This document shows, in pieces, positions 48,753 to 60,784 of a DNA stretch of 64,000 bases; the stretch's first letter is position 1; each line of letters starts with the position of its first letter. The notes below the pieces were generated by a model, which saw only the letters and a list, made by a program, of their open reading frames with translations, ran no database searches and was not told the DNA's origin. Origin of the DNA: Bugulina stolonifera (taxonomy: Eukaryota > Bryozoa > Gymnolaemata > Cheilostomatida > Bugulidae); NCBI GenBank assembly GCA_935421135.1, contig OW285192.1:13781501-13845500 (forward strand). Reading direction: 5' to 3'. The position numbers and the translations under genes were made by a program.

Positions 48753-51700
48753 TCACTTAGCTGAGACTGGAATCTCTGTATCAATGGACGGTGACGAACA
48801 GTAGCTGTGTACAAGTGGGTTTGATTGGATGCCAAATGGCAGTAGGTTGTCTGTAGTCTTGAATGTATGTTGAATTTCTTCATCTACAAAGTTGGTAATA
48901 TCTTCTTCACACAAAGTAACATTGGAATTTTGATGTCATTTCCATATTTTAGACTAAAAAGCAGACGAATCTAAATGCAAGATGTTTGGTGAAGGACTGC
49001 AATTATTACGAGAACATTCAGTGAGATTTCACTACTGTTGTAGTGCAATAATGGAGTCTCATAGATGCATGTACATGTATAATAATAGTAATATCTCATT
49101 TTACACTTACAGTATCGTTCAGGTGTGCGAACTGACGTCTGCATTGAAGCGGATTTATGTCAGGTCCTCTATTTAGATTGACTTGGTTAAAATTTGACAC
49201 CTGTGAACAAATAATATTATTCAAACTTAAAAATAAATATATAACAACAAACTATACAATAAACTATACTATAGTCGTACTAATAAACTGTGAATGCCTA
49301 CATAAACAGACTGTCGGCTACAACACAGCTTCAAAGAACTTACACAAATTTGTAAAACAAAAGGGTAACGAACTAATTAAATATTCAAATGTTCTCAGTT
49401 TTGTAGAAATACTATTTTGACCAGTTGATGATTCTTCAACCATTCTAGCATTCAAATAATTATGTTTGAAAAATATGAATAATGAGCTTAGATAAATCCT
49501 TGCTGAAAGATTAGCATGCAAGCCAACTATTTCTGGAATAAAATATTGCTTCCCTGTAGGGCAATTACATGTATAATACAACTGAATAAGTATTTTTATC
49601 AGGCAAAGTTTGCTGTGGCAAATGCTAACAGATAATCGATTGATATAAAAATATACATGTAGGTGAGCTAGTAAAATCACATCTAGCTATCTTCACATGA
49701 AGAATCCTTTAAAAATTGTAGCCTACTTATCAAGCCTTCAGGTTATTATTTATGTTCACTTGATGGATATGGTGGAAGGGGTTTGCTTTTGATGATACAC
49801 AGTGTTGCTGTACCTGTGCAGCTGAATTTAGCATTATTTTATAAAGCTCCCCTTGAACCATATGCTAGTTTAGTTAAATTTCTATGTGGGGTTATGACAT
49901 GTGTCGCAGGGTAGCATTGACACGCACTCAACCATATGTGACCCCTGCTATCAGAATCAGACATCGGGAGGTACCCAAAGATTTTGAGATATGTATGTTT
50001 TCAGATGCAGAAATCTATGAGGATTTCAAATCTGTTTTCCTTTTTATTCTAGCACCAACGGTTCAATTTTTATCAGGATAATACTGGGTCCATATCTGTC
50101 GATTTTCATAAAAAGGCGAACTGAGAAAATCTGGTTTAAAGTTTTCGAACCAATAATTTATTGTTTACACTATTCAGAACTTAACAACGGGCATATCTAA
50201 TTGACTTACATTGCTAGTTTTCACTGACTAGGGGTAAGAATGTGTGAGGAATCTGATGAAATAACTAAAAACAATGTAAAAACAATATCTTGTGTCCCAT
50301 GGCCACTTAAACAAGAGATACTGATTTCGGATTTTCGACAAAAACAGTGAAAATCATCTTGTGCACCAATTGCGATGGACAGGCTGCATTAACATAAATT
50401 TTAACACAGATTTCCATGCAAGTGAAATAGAAATTACTGCACATCTTGTAACAAGTTAACAAAATGGTCTCTCATATGTGGGTAGCCATGAGAAGGGTCT
50501 TTCAGGTAGGTAGGTTAGAACTATCCGGATTCCGCCATTCTGGTGAAATAGACCAAATTATGAACTTCATTGAGTTGTAGTCTTTCCATAGTCCTTCTAT
50601 TGCGAGATCAGATGGTAGCACCTTAACATCTGTTTTCTTGAATCCTGTTGAGAGTATGTTGTGTATTAATAATTTTGACAGTGAAAAAATAAGACAAACA
50701 AAAACTTAAGCGTAGCAGATGTAGTAGACTAGATTTGAACTCTGGACCTCCAGATTACAAACCCACATGCTTAACCATTACCTCACTGCGACTTGCTAGC
50801 TATCACAAAACATGTGTAGTCATACAACAATATACTGAAAGCTGATGTATGCATAGCTTTGCCACAAAGCTTTTTACTGCTAGTTTTTTGGAAATGATCA
50901 CTGCACTTTAGTACTTGAAGGAGGAAGGCAGAGGTTATGGGAGACAGATAAAATACATGTAAGTGTATAATACTAGTAGATTCAAACTATGTGTATGTTT
51001 ACTACTGCAGTATTAGAGCAATGTGATACATGTATAATAATGCAGTGTACCTACGTATTACAATATTTGGGTATGATCTGTAATGCGGACGGACTTATGT
51101 AATCTGCCTTCATCTTTGCTTTTTAGCAACAGAGGCCCATTCTGGAATCAATGATAATGAAAATTATATCAGGAAGAGAAGGTTTATTGGCTGTAGAAAG
51201 TCAACTTACCTGGAATCCATCCTAGGAGGGTTAGTGCATGGATAGAGCCGACTGCATTCAGGAAGTCCACTATAAGCTTGGCCAAAGTTGACTGCTTTGA
51301 TGTTGTAACTTGAAGTCGCTGAAGTTGAAGGGAGTTGTACCACACTCCTTATAATGATTTGACAAGGCTAGAAATAGAGGAGACGTCCCACTGCTGCTCA
51401 TACACATAAAAGCCTGGCAACAGATTGATGTTCCTACAAATAGTCATGGATACCTTGGACATGAATTGTTTTACTTAATAGCTTAAGATAAATACATGTA
51501 CAGTGTACATGTAGATACTCACTTATGTGAGTTTTCAACCTATGTTATTGATTCTAATGTAATGTACATGTGATGCACATTGGTTACTCAAATAGGATAA
51601 AGAGGGTAGGATATGTGGTAAGTCACATGTAGGCCTATGTGTAGTACACATGGAGATTGCAGCAGAACTAATTTTGAAGTATGAGCTAAACTTTATCTTT

Positions 51701-53829
51701 ACTAGTGCAATAGCCTCAGCCTATAATTCAGGTAGCTTAATGTCATACTAACCATTTAATTGATGAAATAGTTGCTCACCTTCATAATGAAAATCTTTAC
51801 AAAGTATTTTCTCTTCTTGGCCTTGTGGGAATTAGTAGAAGCAGACAGAATTGACTATTGTGGGAGAGATTCTGCTTAATAAATTTTAGGAGATCTAGTA
51901 ATGGCTGGTCAAGAGCTGTGAGCACATCTCTCACAGATTGAATCATTTCAACAGTAAAGCTGGTAATGCTTGGCTTGGTAATAAGCTTGTGCATCCTGAA
52001 ATCACTCAAAAGTCTTTAACAACAGGAATATTGATAATTATAATTTTGAAGAATTTTCACAATTTTTACGCTATTATTATCAATATCTCCCAGTATATCA
52101 GGGCCATCCTGGGCCTCAGGTGTGTGTAGCCACACCTAAATTAATGGCATAAAGCTAGTCTCTTTCCTCTCCTTTACTTTCTCGGTTAGAAAGGTCCTCA
52201 GCAAGATCCATAAAGTAACAATATTGATTTAAATAATCAAAGCGAGTAAAATCTTGGTCCCACCATGTGCCTCCATGATAAGTCACGTGACTCCATTAGC
52301 AACGACTTTGAACGAAGTTTACACCTATTTATGCTGTACTGATTGCTAATTGGTTAGTAGAAAGTGAAAGAGCATGCTTCAATTAGTATAATAACATTGA
52401 AAGCTGAGAATCAGCATGGTAAGTTTCAGTTTAGCTTTTTGGACTTTGAGCGCTTATTGCGTGGAAGTCAATTCACCGCGCGATGTCCGATTCTGATAGC
52501 AGGGGTCACATATGTTTACAATATATTTGTTAGATACTGCAGTGAACAAAATGTAAATTTGTCAATGGCTATATTCTAGAACAACTATAAGCAATAAATA
52601 CAATCATGTTCAGGCCTATTAAAAGAAAACAGGATACATGGAAGTGGTAGTCATAATATGTTGCATGGCCGATAAAATATTGGACTTACATGGGCATGAA
52701 GGCAGCTATTTGGAAAATTCCTGAAAATTTAGGAAGCGTTATAAACTGACAAAAATCACCATACAATTATAATATTAGTAAATTCTTAGATTCCTACTGT
52801 ACTCTTTGTATGCCAATAGCAGAAATTCTGAAAATCTTCCTAAAAAGACATACCTGTACATATAAAGAGTCTTGTTAACTGAACTGCATTAAAAGCAGCA
52901 TTGAATGGTGTTAGTTGGTCAAGTGTGGCATAACCGTTAACTGAGAGAATTAAAAAATTATAATCCGATTTAAAACAAATATGAGATGCTAAAATGGAAC
53001 TTGAATATTTGTTCACACATTACGATTATAAAATATAGCACTTACATAGAGGCCTGTGATCGTATCTAAATTGTCCAACGCACCATTTATACGTGCTCTC
53101 AGTGCTGGATAATCGATGCCTGAAATTAGCCTAATATGGTGATTTGGTAGCTCTGTTGCTAGCACACCAGAATGTTGAGGCTGTGCACGTTCGATGGCGG
53201 CGTTTATGTCACCACGGTTTTGTGAGCCTCGATTTGAGTTCTCGGCATGCCGTGGGGCATTACTCCAGCGAATAGGAAGGTTGTTAGGATTATTGGATTC
53301 GACTGGTCCTCTTTCAAGTGGTAGATTCTGCTGTGATCTTTGTATGACCATAACCAAGGTGAGCAAAACTCCGACAAATCCTAGAAAATAAAACTTTATT
53401 TAATCTAACTGTGATAAAGTATTTCATGAATTTTTACAGCAATTATTACGGTGTAATGAATGGAATTTTTTGCAATAGTTTTGTCTGTATTTTCCGTTTG
53501 TCTTGCTATTACTTTAAATATTTATATTCAACTTCAAAAGATGTATACGGTAATTACAAGAGATGAGACTCATTCAACATACAGCCTTACTAACAAAATA
53601 TTTTAAAAGTCAAACAGAAATATTTACATTGTATATACACATTGTATTATATAACCCTATGAACAATCAACACTCGGAGATCTTGAGGTGACTTACCTTG
53701 AAGAAACATGGTGTAAGTAATACGATTCTCCTCTAGTGAAACCTCTCGGTAACCTTGTGTCCAAACCATTCTTACTGCTCTTATATAGTGCTGCAAAATG
53801 GGTAAATCCCTTAATATGACCGCTACCAC
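48753..53829 (-). CDS. Gene Y: unrecognised multi-exon gene with one membrane segment (3' part)
   Basis: I do not recognise this protein. The best-supported exons in transcription order are 53829-53697, 53374-53046, 51318-51210 and 48883-48753 (ending in TGA). All have good acceptors or donors, and the first-to-second and third-to-fourth junctions are phase-compatible. The first two join to give a helical stretch (LRDLPILQHYIRAVRMVW) and then one hydrophobic segment, FLQGFVGVLLTLVMVIQR, followed by a polar Asn/Arg/Gln-rich tail. The last two join as SIHALTLLGWIPDEE and end IDTEIPVSAK. Middle exons are unsettled: 51856-51779 fits the phases; 52967-52860 and the 51998-51797 stretch (TVEMIQSVRDVLTALDQP) look coding but do not fit in phase. 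Exon 53829 starts in mid-frame, so the 5' end lies further right. A single-pass membrane protein is inferred. Confidence 0.55.
49925..49975 (+). repeat. Dispersed repeat core, copy 1
   Basis: CATATGTGACCCCTGCTATC then AGAATCAGACATCG. The same string (one base different) occurs inverted at about 52475-52515. Confidence 0.55.
50722..50800 (-). repeat. tRNA-derived SINE head
   Basis: On the minus strand: GTGAGGTAATGGTTAAGCAT (A-box-like), TTGTAATCTGGAGGTC and AGTTCAAATCTAG (B-box-like), spaced as in a tRNA and most like a Thr-type sequence. The acceptor stem does not pair, so it is not called a tRNA gene. Confidence 0.55.
52470..52518 (-). repeat. Dispersed repeat core, copy 2 (inverted)
   Basis: Its reverse complement reads CATATGTGACCCCTGCTATC then AGAATCGGACATCG, matching the copy near 49.95 kb. 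Confidence 0.55.
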
Positions 53830-56800
53830 CTGCAGAGAAATAATACGGTAACTGTCCATTATACAAAGTTAGGGTAACAAGCTGCCACAACAAATATAAA
53901 TATCATGTTATGCAACAAATACAATAATTACCCATTTAGTTTTAGCCTGTGTCCTATGTACTCAGCCAACCACCTGCATAACTTGTGTTCTAGCTTTACA
54001 CGCTGCCTGGCCATAGGAGATGCTCGAATGCTTAAAGGTCGTTATGAAGCCTGTCTAATTATAGTAATAATCAATAATTGATCCTATCCCCATGCTATCC
54101 AATGACAATACAATTTAAATTTCTAAATTTGTCCTTTGGAGAATTTAAATGTGATAACCCGCTACAACTGGGTCTTTCTGTAGCTCTTTATATTCTTAAC
54201 TATTATGGATGAACTTTCTTTATAGCTCTATGGTAGTTAGTGAGCCGAAGATGGAGAAAAGACTAAAAGGCATGGTTAGCAATTAATATAATAAAACTTC
54301 AAAGACATTGCAATTTCATCAATTGTAGCAATGTACAATGTACATGTAGTGATGGAGTTGTTATATACTAATCATATTTAAAGTGTGTAGATAGTGAGAG
54401 AAATTTAGCCTCAGGTCTACTTATTTTCCTACATCACTTACAGTAATGATTAAGTAAACTATTCAAGCCACGAATACAGCTAAATACAATTTATAAGGTT
54501 ATTTTATATTGAACATTTCAAACTTGTCACTAAAAATAAAAAATACAACATGCAAACACGTTTTTAGAGCAGTTTTTAAAAACAACCACTATCCAATCAG
54601 AAGTGGATTATTCTGCAGGAGATGGCAAATAGAAACCTTCTTTCACATTTCCAATATTTAGTGTAAACCTGTGCATAAACAGAATATAAAATTTAATAAT
54701 TACTGTTTTACGATAAGATAAACAATAGGTTTTATTATTCAATCACTGTGCACAATTTTGCTTCGGCTACGAGCGTTGTTATTGGACATGTGAAAGGAGG
54801 TTTCGAATTACCATCTACTGCAGAATATCACTGTAATGTCACAGCGTATATTTTTTTAAAAAAAACTGCTCCAAAAACGTATTTGCAGGTTGTATTTTTT
54901 ATTTGTAGTGACAAATTTGAAAGGTTCATATCAAATTATCTTATAAATTGTATTTACTTTTATCCATGGTATCATATTCCATTCCAAATCACATGACACA
55001 CTTTCATGATTCTCTGAACATGGAAATAAGAATTTTATCTGTTGTTAGAATCTACATATACATGCATGTCTGCGTCGGATACGTCAAAAATTTGAGCTGC
55101 TATTACGAACATTTTTGTCTGAAATAAATCGTCATCTGCACTGAATGGCTAGTTAAACACCCGTAAGAAATTCATCAGTCGGATCAGCTTTATTTGTTTA
55201 TGGTGGTTGTTGCATAATCGCATAAAAATTATCAAACTGCAAAAAAAACTTGGTAAAAGTCAGTTATTACATGTAGCCATCTATAAGCATCAAAAATACC
55301 GATGCAGAAGAAAACAGATGTGAACTTTGCATGCTCACTTTCAACAAGTATTTTATAATTACAATGTATATAACAAAGGAACTTAATAATTCACTTGAGA
55401 ATAATACGTGACGTCATTTTATGCAAGAAGTTCAATTTATCAATTGAGCAGTATGAATTACTGTAAAATGACCAAATACTTTGAAAGTTCATTTTGTAAA
55501 ATACACTTTTTTCCTATGATATTTATATTCTAAACATGTTTTACTATCTTCCTCCCAGTAACAGAGAAAATGAAACAATAAAACATTGCCTATCAGAAGT
55601 TATGTTAGATATTATTAGTTCATTAATCAACTAGTTGATTAAAGAGTCTAAAAAATGTAGCCCATATACAATTCTTAACTATAAATAGTCCTGAACTATC
55701 AACACAAAATACATGTAGTTGAAAAAAGATTAAGATCAAAGTAAATATTTACATTTTTGAGAAAAGAATTGGTCAACAGAATTATTATAATTTCACACAT
55801 TTGTGCATACCTATAAATCATATATTATTATTTCTAGTGCCACCAACAAGATTATTATGCTATTCACTCTGAATTTTGTCATTACTTATGTTATTATTTT
55901 TTGAGTGAATCCTGTGAGCTCTGCAGCAGGTATCTGTATCGACCGACTTTAATAATTCTCAACAAACAATACAAGATTTGTGAGTAAACTATTTTCAAAA
56001 CCACGACTAAGCTTATTACGAAGGTGGAACAAGGTGTAGAATACCTTATATGACTCCTTTATCAGAGACTGTCCTTCCAGTTAAAGTTACAAATATACAG
56101 CATTGGTACACATAATTATAATTTGTAATTACACCTGCACTTGTACTTTTACTTGAAGTTGGTTTTATGCACTGGTACTTGATCTTAGTGTGAAAAAATT
56201 GTTTGCACTTGTACCTCTCAGCGTCGAACTATACTTCACTTGTTCCTAGCTCAGTTTTCAGGCAATTGCTCTAATAGATAGTTTTCTAGTTGTATCGGCC
56301 AAAGTTTAAATGAAACACAAAATGGACTGACAACTCCAACAGTGACGGGAAAACGCAACTTAATGCAGAAGATGCTTGAGTAGAGTGACTAATACTTCAG
56401 GGTTGAAATTATTATGTAATTGTGCATCTGCATAATCATGGAATTTTAAGTTATCACAAAACATGTAGACCCATCCAGGCATGCATGTCATATTCTAATA
56501 GGACTATTACCAACTAGTACGTGTTCAAAGTGCTGTTTTACTGCTAGTATTTATACTAGGTGCATGGTATAGTTACTTTGCAAACAATGTGTAAGGAATG
56601 ATATCTTAAGATAATAACAGACCTGATATTGCTACATGTATGATTAGCTTATTGCAGGTAGAGAACCGACATCCATATTCAGACCAGATTTTTTGTCGTT
56701 GAGTTGTAATACTAGACATGCCTAGTATTCTCTTTTAATAGAAACTCAATGTAGAAGCTCCTAACCAGTCTCAGTAGGCACTAGAGTAGTTATAAGCTGT

Positions 56801-59544
56801 GTTGTGAGTTAAAAGTAGACTGAAAAATGCCAAAAGGCTAGGACCCGCATAATACTAGTAATTTGAACAGCATATTACATTGTATTGTGATATATATGGG
56901 GAGTGCAACACAGTATACAGTGTACTATAGGATTTTAATCTTCACGGTGGAACAATATAAAATTTGGGAAGGGTTGAGTTATTCGGCAAGTGAGAGACGT
57001 ATACATACTCACAGCAATCAGGTGACTAGACACTGTCTATATTGAAAAAGGTTGGTAGGACACTTGCGCAAACACACACCAATTTAAACTACGTAAGTTG
57101 TTGGGGAATACATTGTTATTAGTGTGAACGCCCAAGCTTACATAAGGGAAAAAAAAGTTATACAACCATTTAAAATGTTGTATAAGTACACCAAACTCTC
57201 CAGGTAGTTTGTGCAGTAGGTTATGGGTTTCAACACAGTAAATCGCAGTAGTTGCCCTCAATTATTGCAAGCAGGTTGCAGAATAAATAGGACTAATTAT
57301 ACTGTAATCATACATCATCCCACATGTGTCTAAATCAGCCCTAATTGTATAGATTTTATCCCATATTTAAACATACCGTGTGTCTACACGTGTTACAATT
57401 CAATAAAAACCCTGCTTAGACCCTGCTAATGATAGCCACTGGAATTCTCGATGGTGTCATAACAGTCAAGTCGTATGCACATCTCCCACAACTAACATTA
57501 AAGAGTCTGTATACACTTTTGAAAGTAAAGAGGTGATAGAGATGCCAAAGTACTGTAATACAGACTTTAGCTTAAAAATTACAATGAATTATAGTACAAA
57601 AGCAGTAAGAAATGGTAAAATAATTTCACTCTCCAGTGGTGAGATACTAACGAGAAATTTGGTCAATGTTGCATTGGCTTTATAACCCAGTGGCAGCCAT
57701 AATGTGGTTTGGGTTAAAGTATGAGAATTGAAGCTTTCTAGATATATCAGGCCAAAACTCAACTAAAGATTAAATTTTATTTTAATTGATGGATAACCTG
57801 CTTGCCTCTATCATCTAGTTGAGTGCACAAAATCAACGGCAGGATAGTCCAGAAATTCTTCCATCTAATATAAATAACGGTAAACAATTTAAGCAATACT
57901 TCAACGAGGAAAATTACACTGACTTCAACTGAAACCAAGTTGAACAATTAAAAAAATGTATTAATATCTGCATTTCTATGCAGATTACATTAAAATGCAT
58001 TAAGATTTAGTTGCAAGTTTCTTTAATGTTTGTTGTGTAGTGCGTAATAATAACTGTAAAAGAGAGGAGTAGTGGAGGTGAAATACAGGTTTATTATTAT
58101 GATAGGTTATTCAATGAGCCATAGCAATACAATTAAGTGCCTTCTACATAAGAATAAAGAAAAAAAATTAAACGGTAAGTAAATATCATTTAACTTGAAT
58201 TTTAACATATCTTATATACTACAAATACTTGCAAACATGTACTTTGTGTATATTGTCTTTTCACATTCAATGCCATGCCTATGTGGTGTTTTATCATTTT
58301 AATTTTTTACCATCAACTGTAAGTAACACTGCTTACCTTCATAATCTACTACATAAATTCTTACAATTCATCCAAAATAATTAAAAAATTTTCTAGCATT
58401 TACTTAGATTAGTGTCATCTTAAGCAGGAAGTGCCAACAGTAGTTCCCATAATAATATAATAATATAGTAATATAGTGATATACAAGTAATAATGTACGT
58501 AGTAATAGTAATATTGTAACACAGTAATATAGTAATATAGTAATATAGTAATAACCGTAGTAATAGAATAAGCAAAATATAAGAGCAGGGGAAAACAATC
58601 TCCTGTATAGAGTTATTTGAATCTATATTTTACATTAATTTTCACTATTGACAGTATTATGCATAAATAAATATATGGATGTCAGATTAACTACACAGTG
58701 TATTAGCAATAATCATAATTCACGGCAATTTGAATTTGAATTTTCCATTAGTTTCCAAAACCAATTACAGTTTGCATTGTATGAGTTATGTATGACGTTC
58801 GTGATACAGCTACATAAACTTGTTAAGGCCATACAGATTTAAGCCCCAAAGACAGTTAAACGTACGTTTATTTAAAAAATTAAGTGCTTATTACTAAAAT
58901 ATCTGGCCCGAAGGTTATAGATAATAAGATAATACAATAACTATAATCATAAGTTCCAAGAAAGTACTTTCTCACGTAATTCAAATTATAAATTCCCCCA
59001 TGACAACAGATAACTTGGGGCAATAAGAAGAGATAATAAATAACCCATAAAAATAATAATTTTATCGCAATATTATTCACACTTGTTAATTACGTATTTT
59101 ACAAAAGCACTTTTTCTTGCACACCCTGGCACAGAAATGCAATACATGAATAATGTTATAATATCCTGCAGCAGAAATATTTTTTTATTTTTCTCAAAGA
59201 CTATCAAACAGTTCTACAAACTAAAGTGAAAAGAGTACAATTAGAGTATGTCCTGTTTCTTGGGAAGTTATTTTAGATGCCAGTGTCAGCCAACACACTG
59301 TCTATTTCCACAATGCTTAGTTGAGGTCTCAACGAAAATCAATAACATAACAGCTGTTCCCCCCTTGAGAGAAATTAGTGCAGATGTCTTTTCCCTAAAC
59401 ATGATATTATTGTGTAAACATTTTCATATCAGTCTATAAATTACGATATCCTGAATGTTGCCGAATACAGAGGTGAATAAATAAAGGATATGAGAACTGA
59501 GTACATTCGTTGATGACATAATTGCAATAGTACAGGTGCTACAC
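53830..59544. other. Presumed 5' region of gene Y and ZFP-5psi upstream flank
   Basis: I could not identify further gene Y exons, nor any remnant of ZFP-5psi exons 1-5. It is AT-rich and holds the AGTAATAT array. Confidence 0.35.
58450..58565. repeat. AGTAATAT short tandem repeat
   Basis: An impure array of an 8-base unit. An open frame here is low-complexity and not a gene. Confidence 0.75.
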
Positions 59545-59607
59545 ACACCTACAAATGTATTAATACTTATATGTTCATTTAAAACAGCCAACCCTAGTAA
59601 TATGCCT

Positions 59608-60187
59608 CAGAGCTGGTCCCAAGTCATGGATTTGACTTGATTTGCCAATCAAGTCAAGTCACAAGTCGACTTGACTTGGACTTGCCAACATGTCAACTTG
59701 ATTTGACTTTGACTTGCACATCAATGTGACTTGACTTGACTTGACTTGACTTGGGCACATGAACAACTTGTGACTTTGACTTGGTTTTTGCCAAGTCAAT
59801 ATGGAGGATTAAAATTTTGTACAATCTCAACCGTAGTGCCAAAATTATTACACATATAGGCTAATTGCCATAATTGTATAACAACATACATGTACTTGTA
59901 CATGCCAAGCTACACCTTGGCATGGCTTTTCATGCATTGGAATGTCTACTAAAAGAAAAAAGTGATGTTTTGGAAAAATGTAAAATTTTTGAAGTTGTCT
60001 CCACTTGACTTGCATTTCGACTTGCAAGTAGACAAGTCGACTTCGATTTGACTTGACTTGTGACTTGCATGACGGCTGACTTGACTTGACTTGAGGCAGC
60101 ACTGACTTGACTTGGACTTGACTTGCTTCCAAAACTTTAGAAAGGACTTGACTTGTTGACTCGCAAGTCGACTTAGACCCAACTCTG
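59608..60187. mobile_element. ACTTG-rich hAT-like MITE, copy 2, inserted in ZFP-5psi
   Basis: It begins CAGAGCTGGTCCCAAGTC and ends as the inverse of CAGAGTTGGGTCTAAGTC. It contains direct runs of ACTTG. The 8-mer ATATGCCT precedes it (59600-59607) and occurs again at 60224-60231 where the zinc-finger exon resumes, consistent with the 8-bp duplication typical of hAT, though 36 bases of palindromic sequence lie between. Confidence 0.75.
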
Positions 60188-60194
60188 GACCCAA

Positions 60195-60235
60195 TTTTAG
60201 GCATATTAGGCATATTATGCCTAATATGCCTAAAA
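60195..60235. repeat. 41-bp perfect palindrome
   Basis: Left arm TTTTAGGCATATTAGGCATA (60195-60214), centre T, and right arm its exact reverse complement (60216-60235). It abuts the MITE end and contains the suspected duplicated target ATATGCCT. Confidence 0.85.
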
Positions 60236-60784
60236 GAATGTCAACATGACAGGGGAAGACAAATCTATAAATGTGTAAGAAATGTTCCTACAAGACAATT
60301 TATGAGAGTATATCCATACATCAAACTACAGACAACTTCTTTTTTGATTATTTAATTAGTTTGTTTGAATATTTTATCGAAGCGCATAATAATTGTAGAG
60401 TAGGTGTGTAGTTTACAATAACTCCATATATATGTATAAATGCATTTTTATCTTTTGTCAGTAAGGTAACCATTATTATTATCGTTACTCTCATGGATTA
60501 TCTAGCAATACACATTATACGTTATGATAATTAGTATTTTTTGCTAGCAATAGACATTATTTTATAACAACATTACTCCTAGTATGTGAAGTGTTACACA
60601 GTCAGTATTGCTTTGCTATTCTTATGACACTATAACACTATTCACATGATCAAAGATTTACACACAAGCCATACACTAGTCTTGTACATAGCCAGTTTAG
60701 ACTCCATAAAACAGTGTAGTGTATCTCTTAGCTTAATACAGCTGTTCTTAACCTTTTCACACCATGGCCCATTTTCCTCAATCT

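Larger units (their letters stand above)
59545..60340 (+). pseudogene. ZFP-5psi: remnant of the zinc-finger exon, split by a MITE
   Basis: Two pieces of the last (zinc-finger) exon can be read. The left piece, about 59545-59607, decodes partly to PFKTANPSNMP of finger 2. The right piece, about 60224-60340, decodes to KCSYKTIYES and SIHQTT of finger 3. Between them sits the ACTTG-rich insertion at 59608-60187 plus a palindrome. The frame has stops (after the finger-2 remnant and within the interfinger linker), the finger-2 Cys pair is degraded, and no upstream exons were found. The nearest relative is ZFP-4, and the DNA beyond it also matches the DNA downstream of ZFP-4. I infer a dead duplicate of ZFP-4. 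Confidence 0.85.

Noticed and set aside
50722..50800. Possible tRNA gene on the minus strand
   Set aside because: Internal promoter boxes are present but the acceptor stem does not pair; treated as a SINE head.
52860..52967. Candidate gene Y exon with good AG and GT borders
   Set aside because: In the phase required by the preceding exon it stops after nine codons; its open frame needs a different upstream donor.
59848..60213. 121- and 81-codon minus-strand frames rich in Ser, Gln, Val and Lys
   Set aside because: They are translations of the ACTTG repeats of the MITE, not genes.
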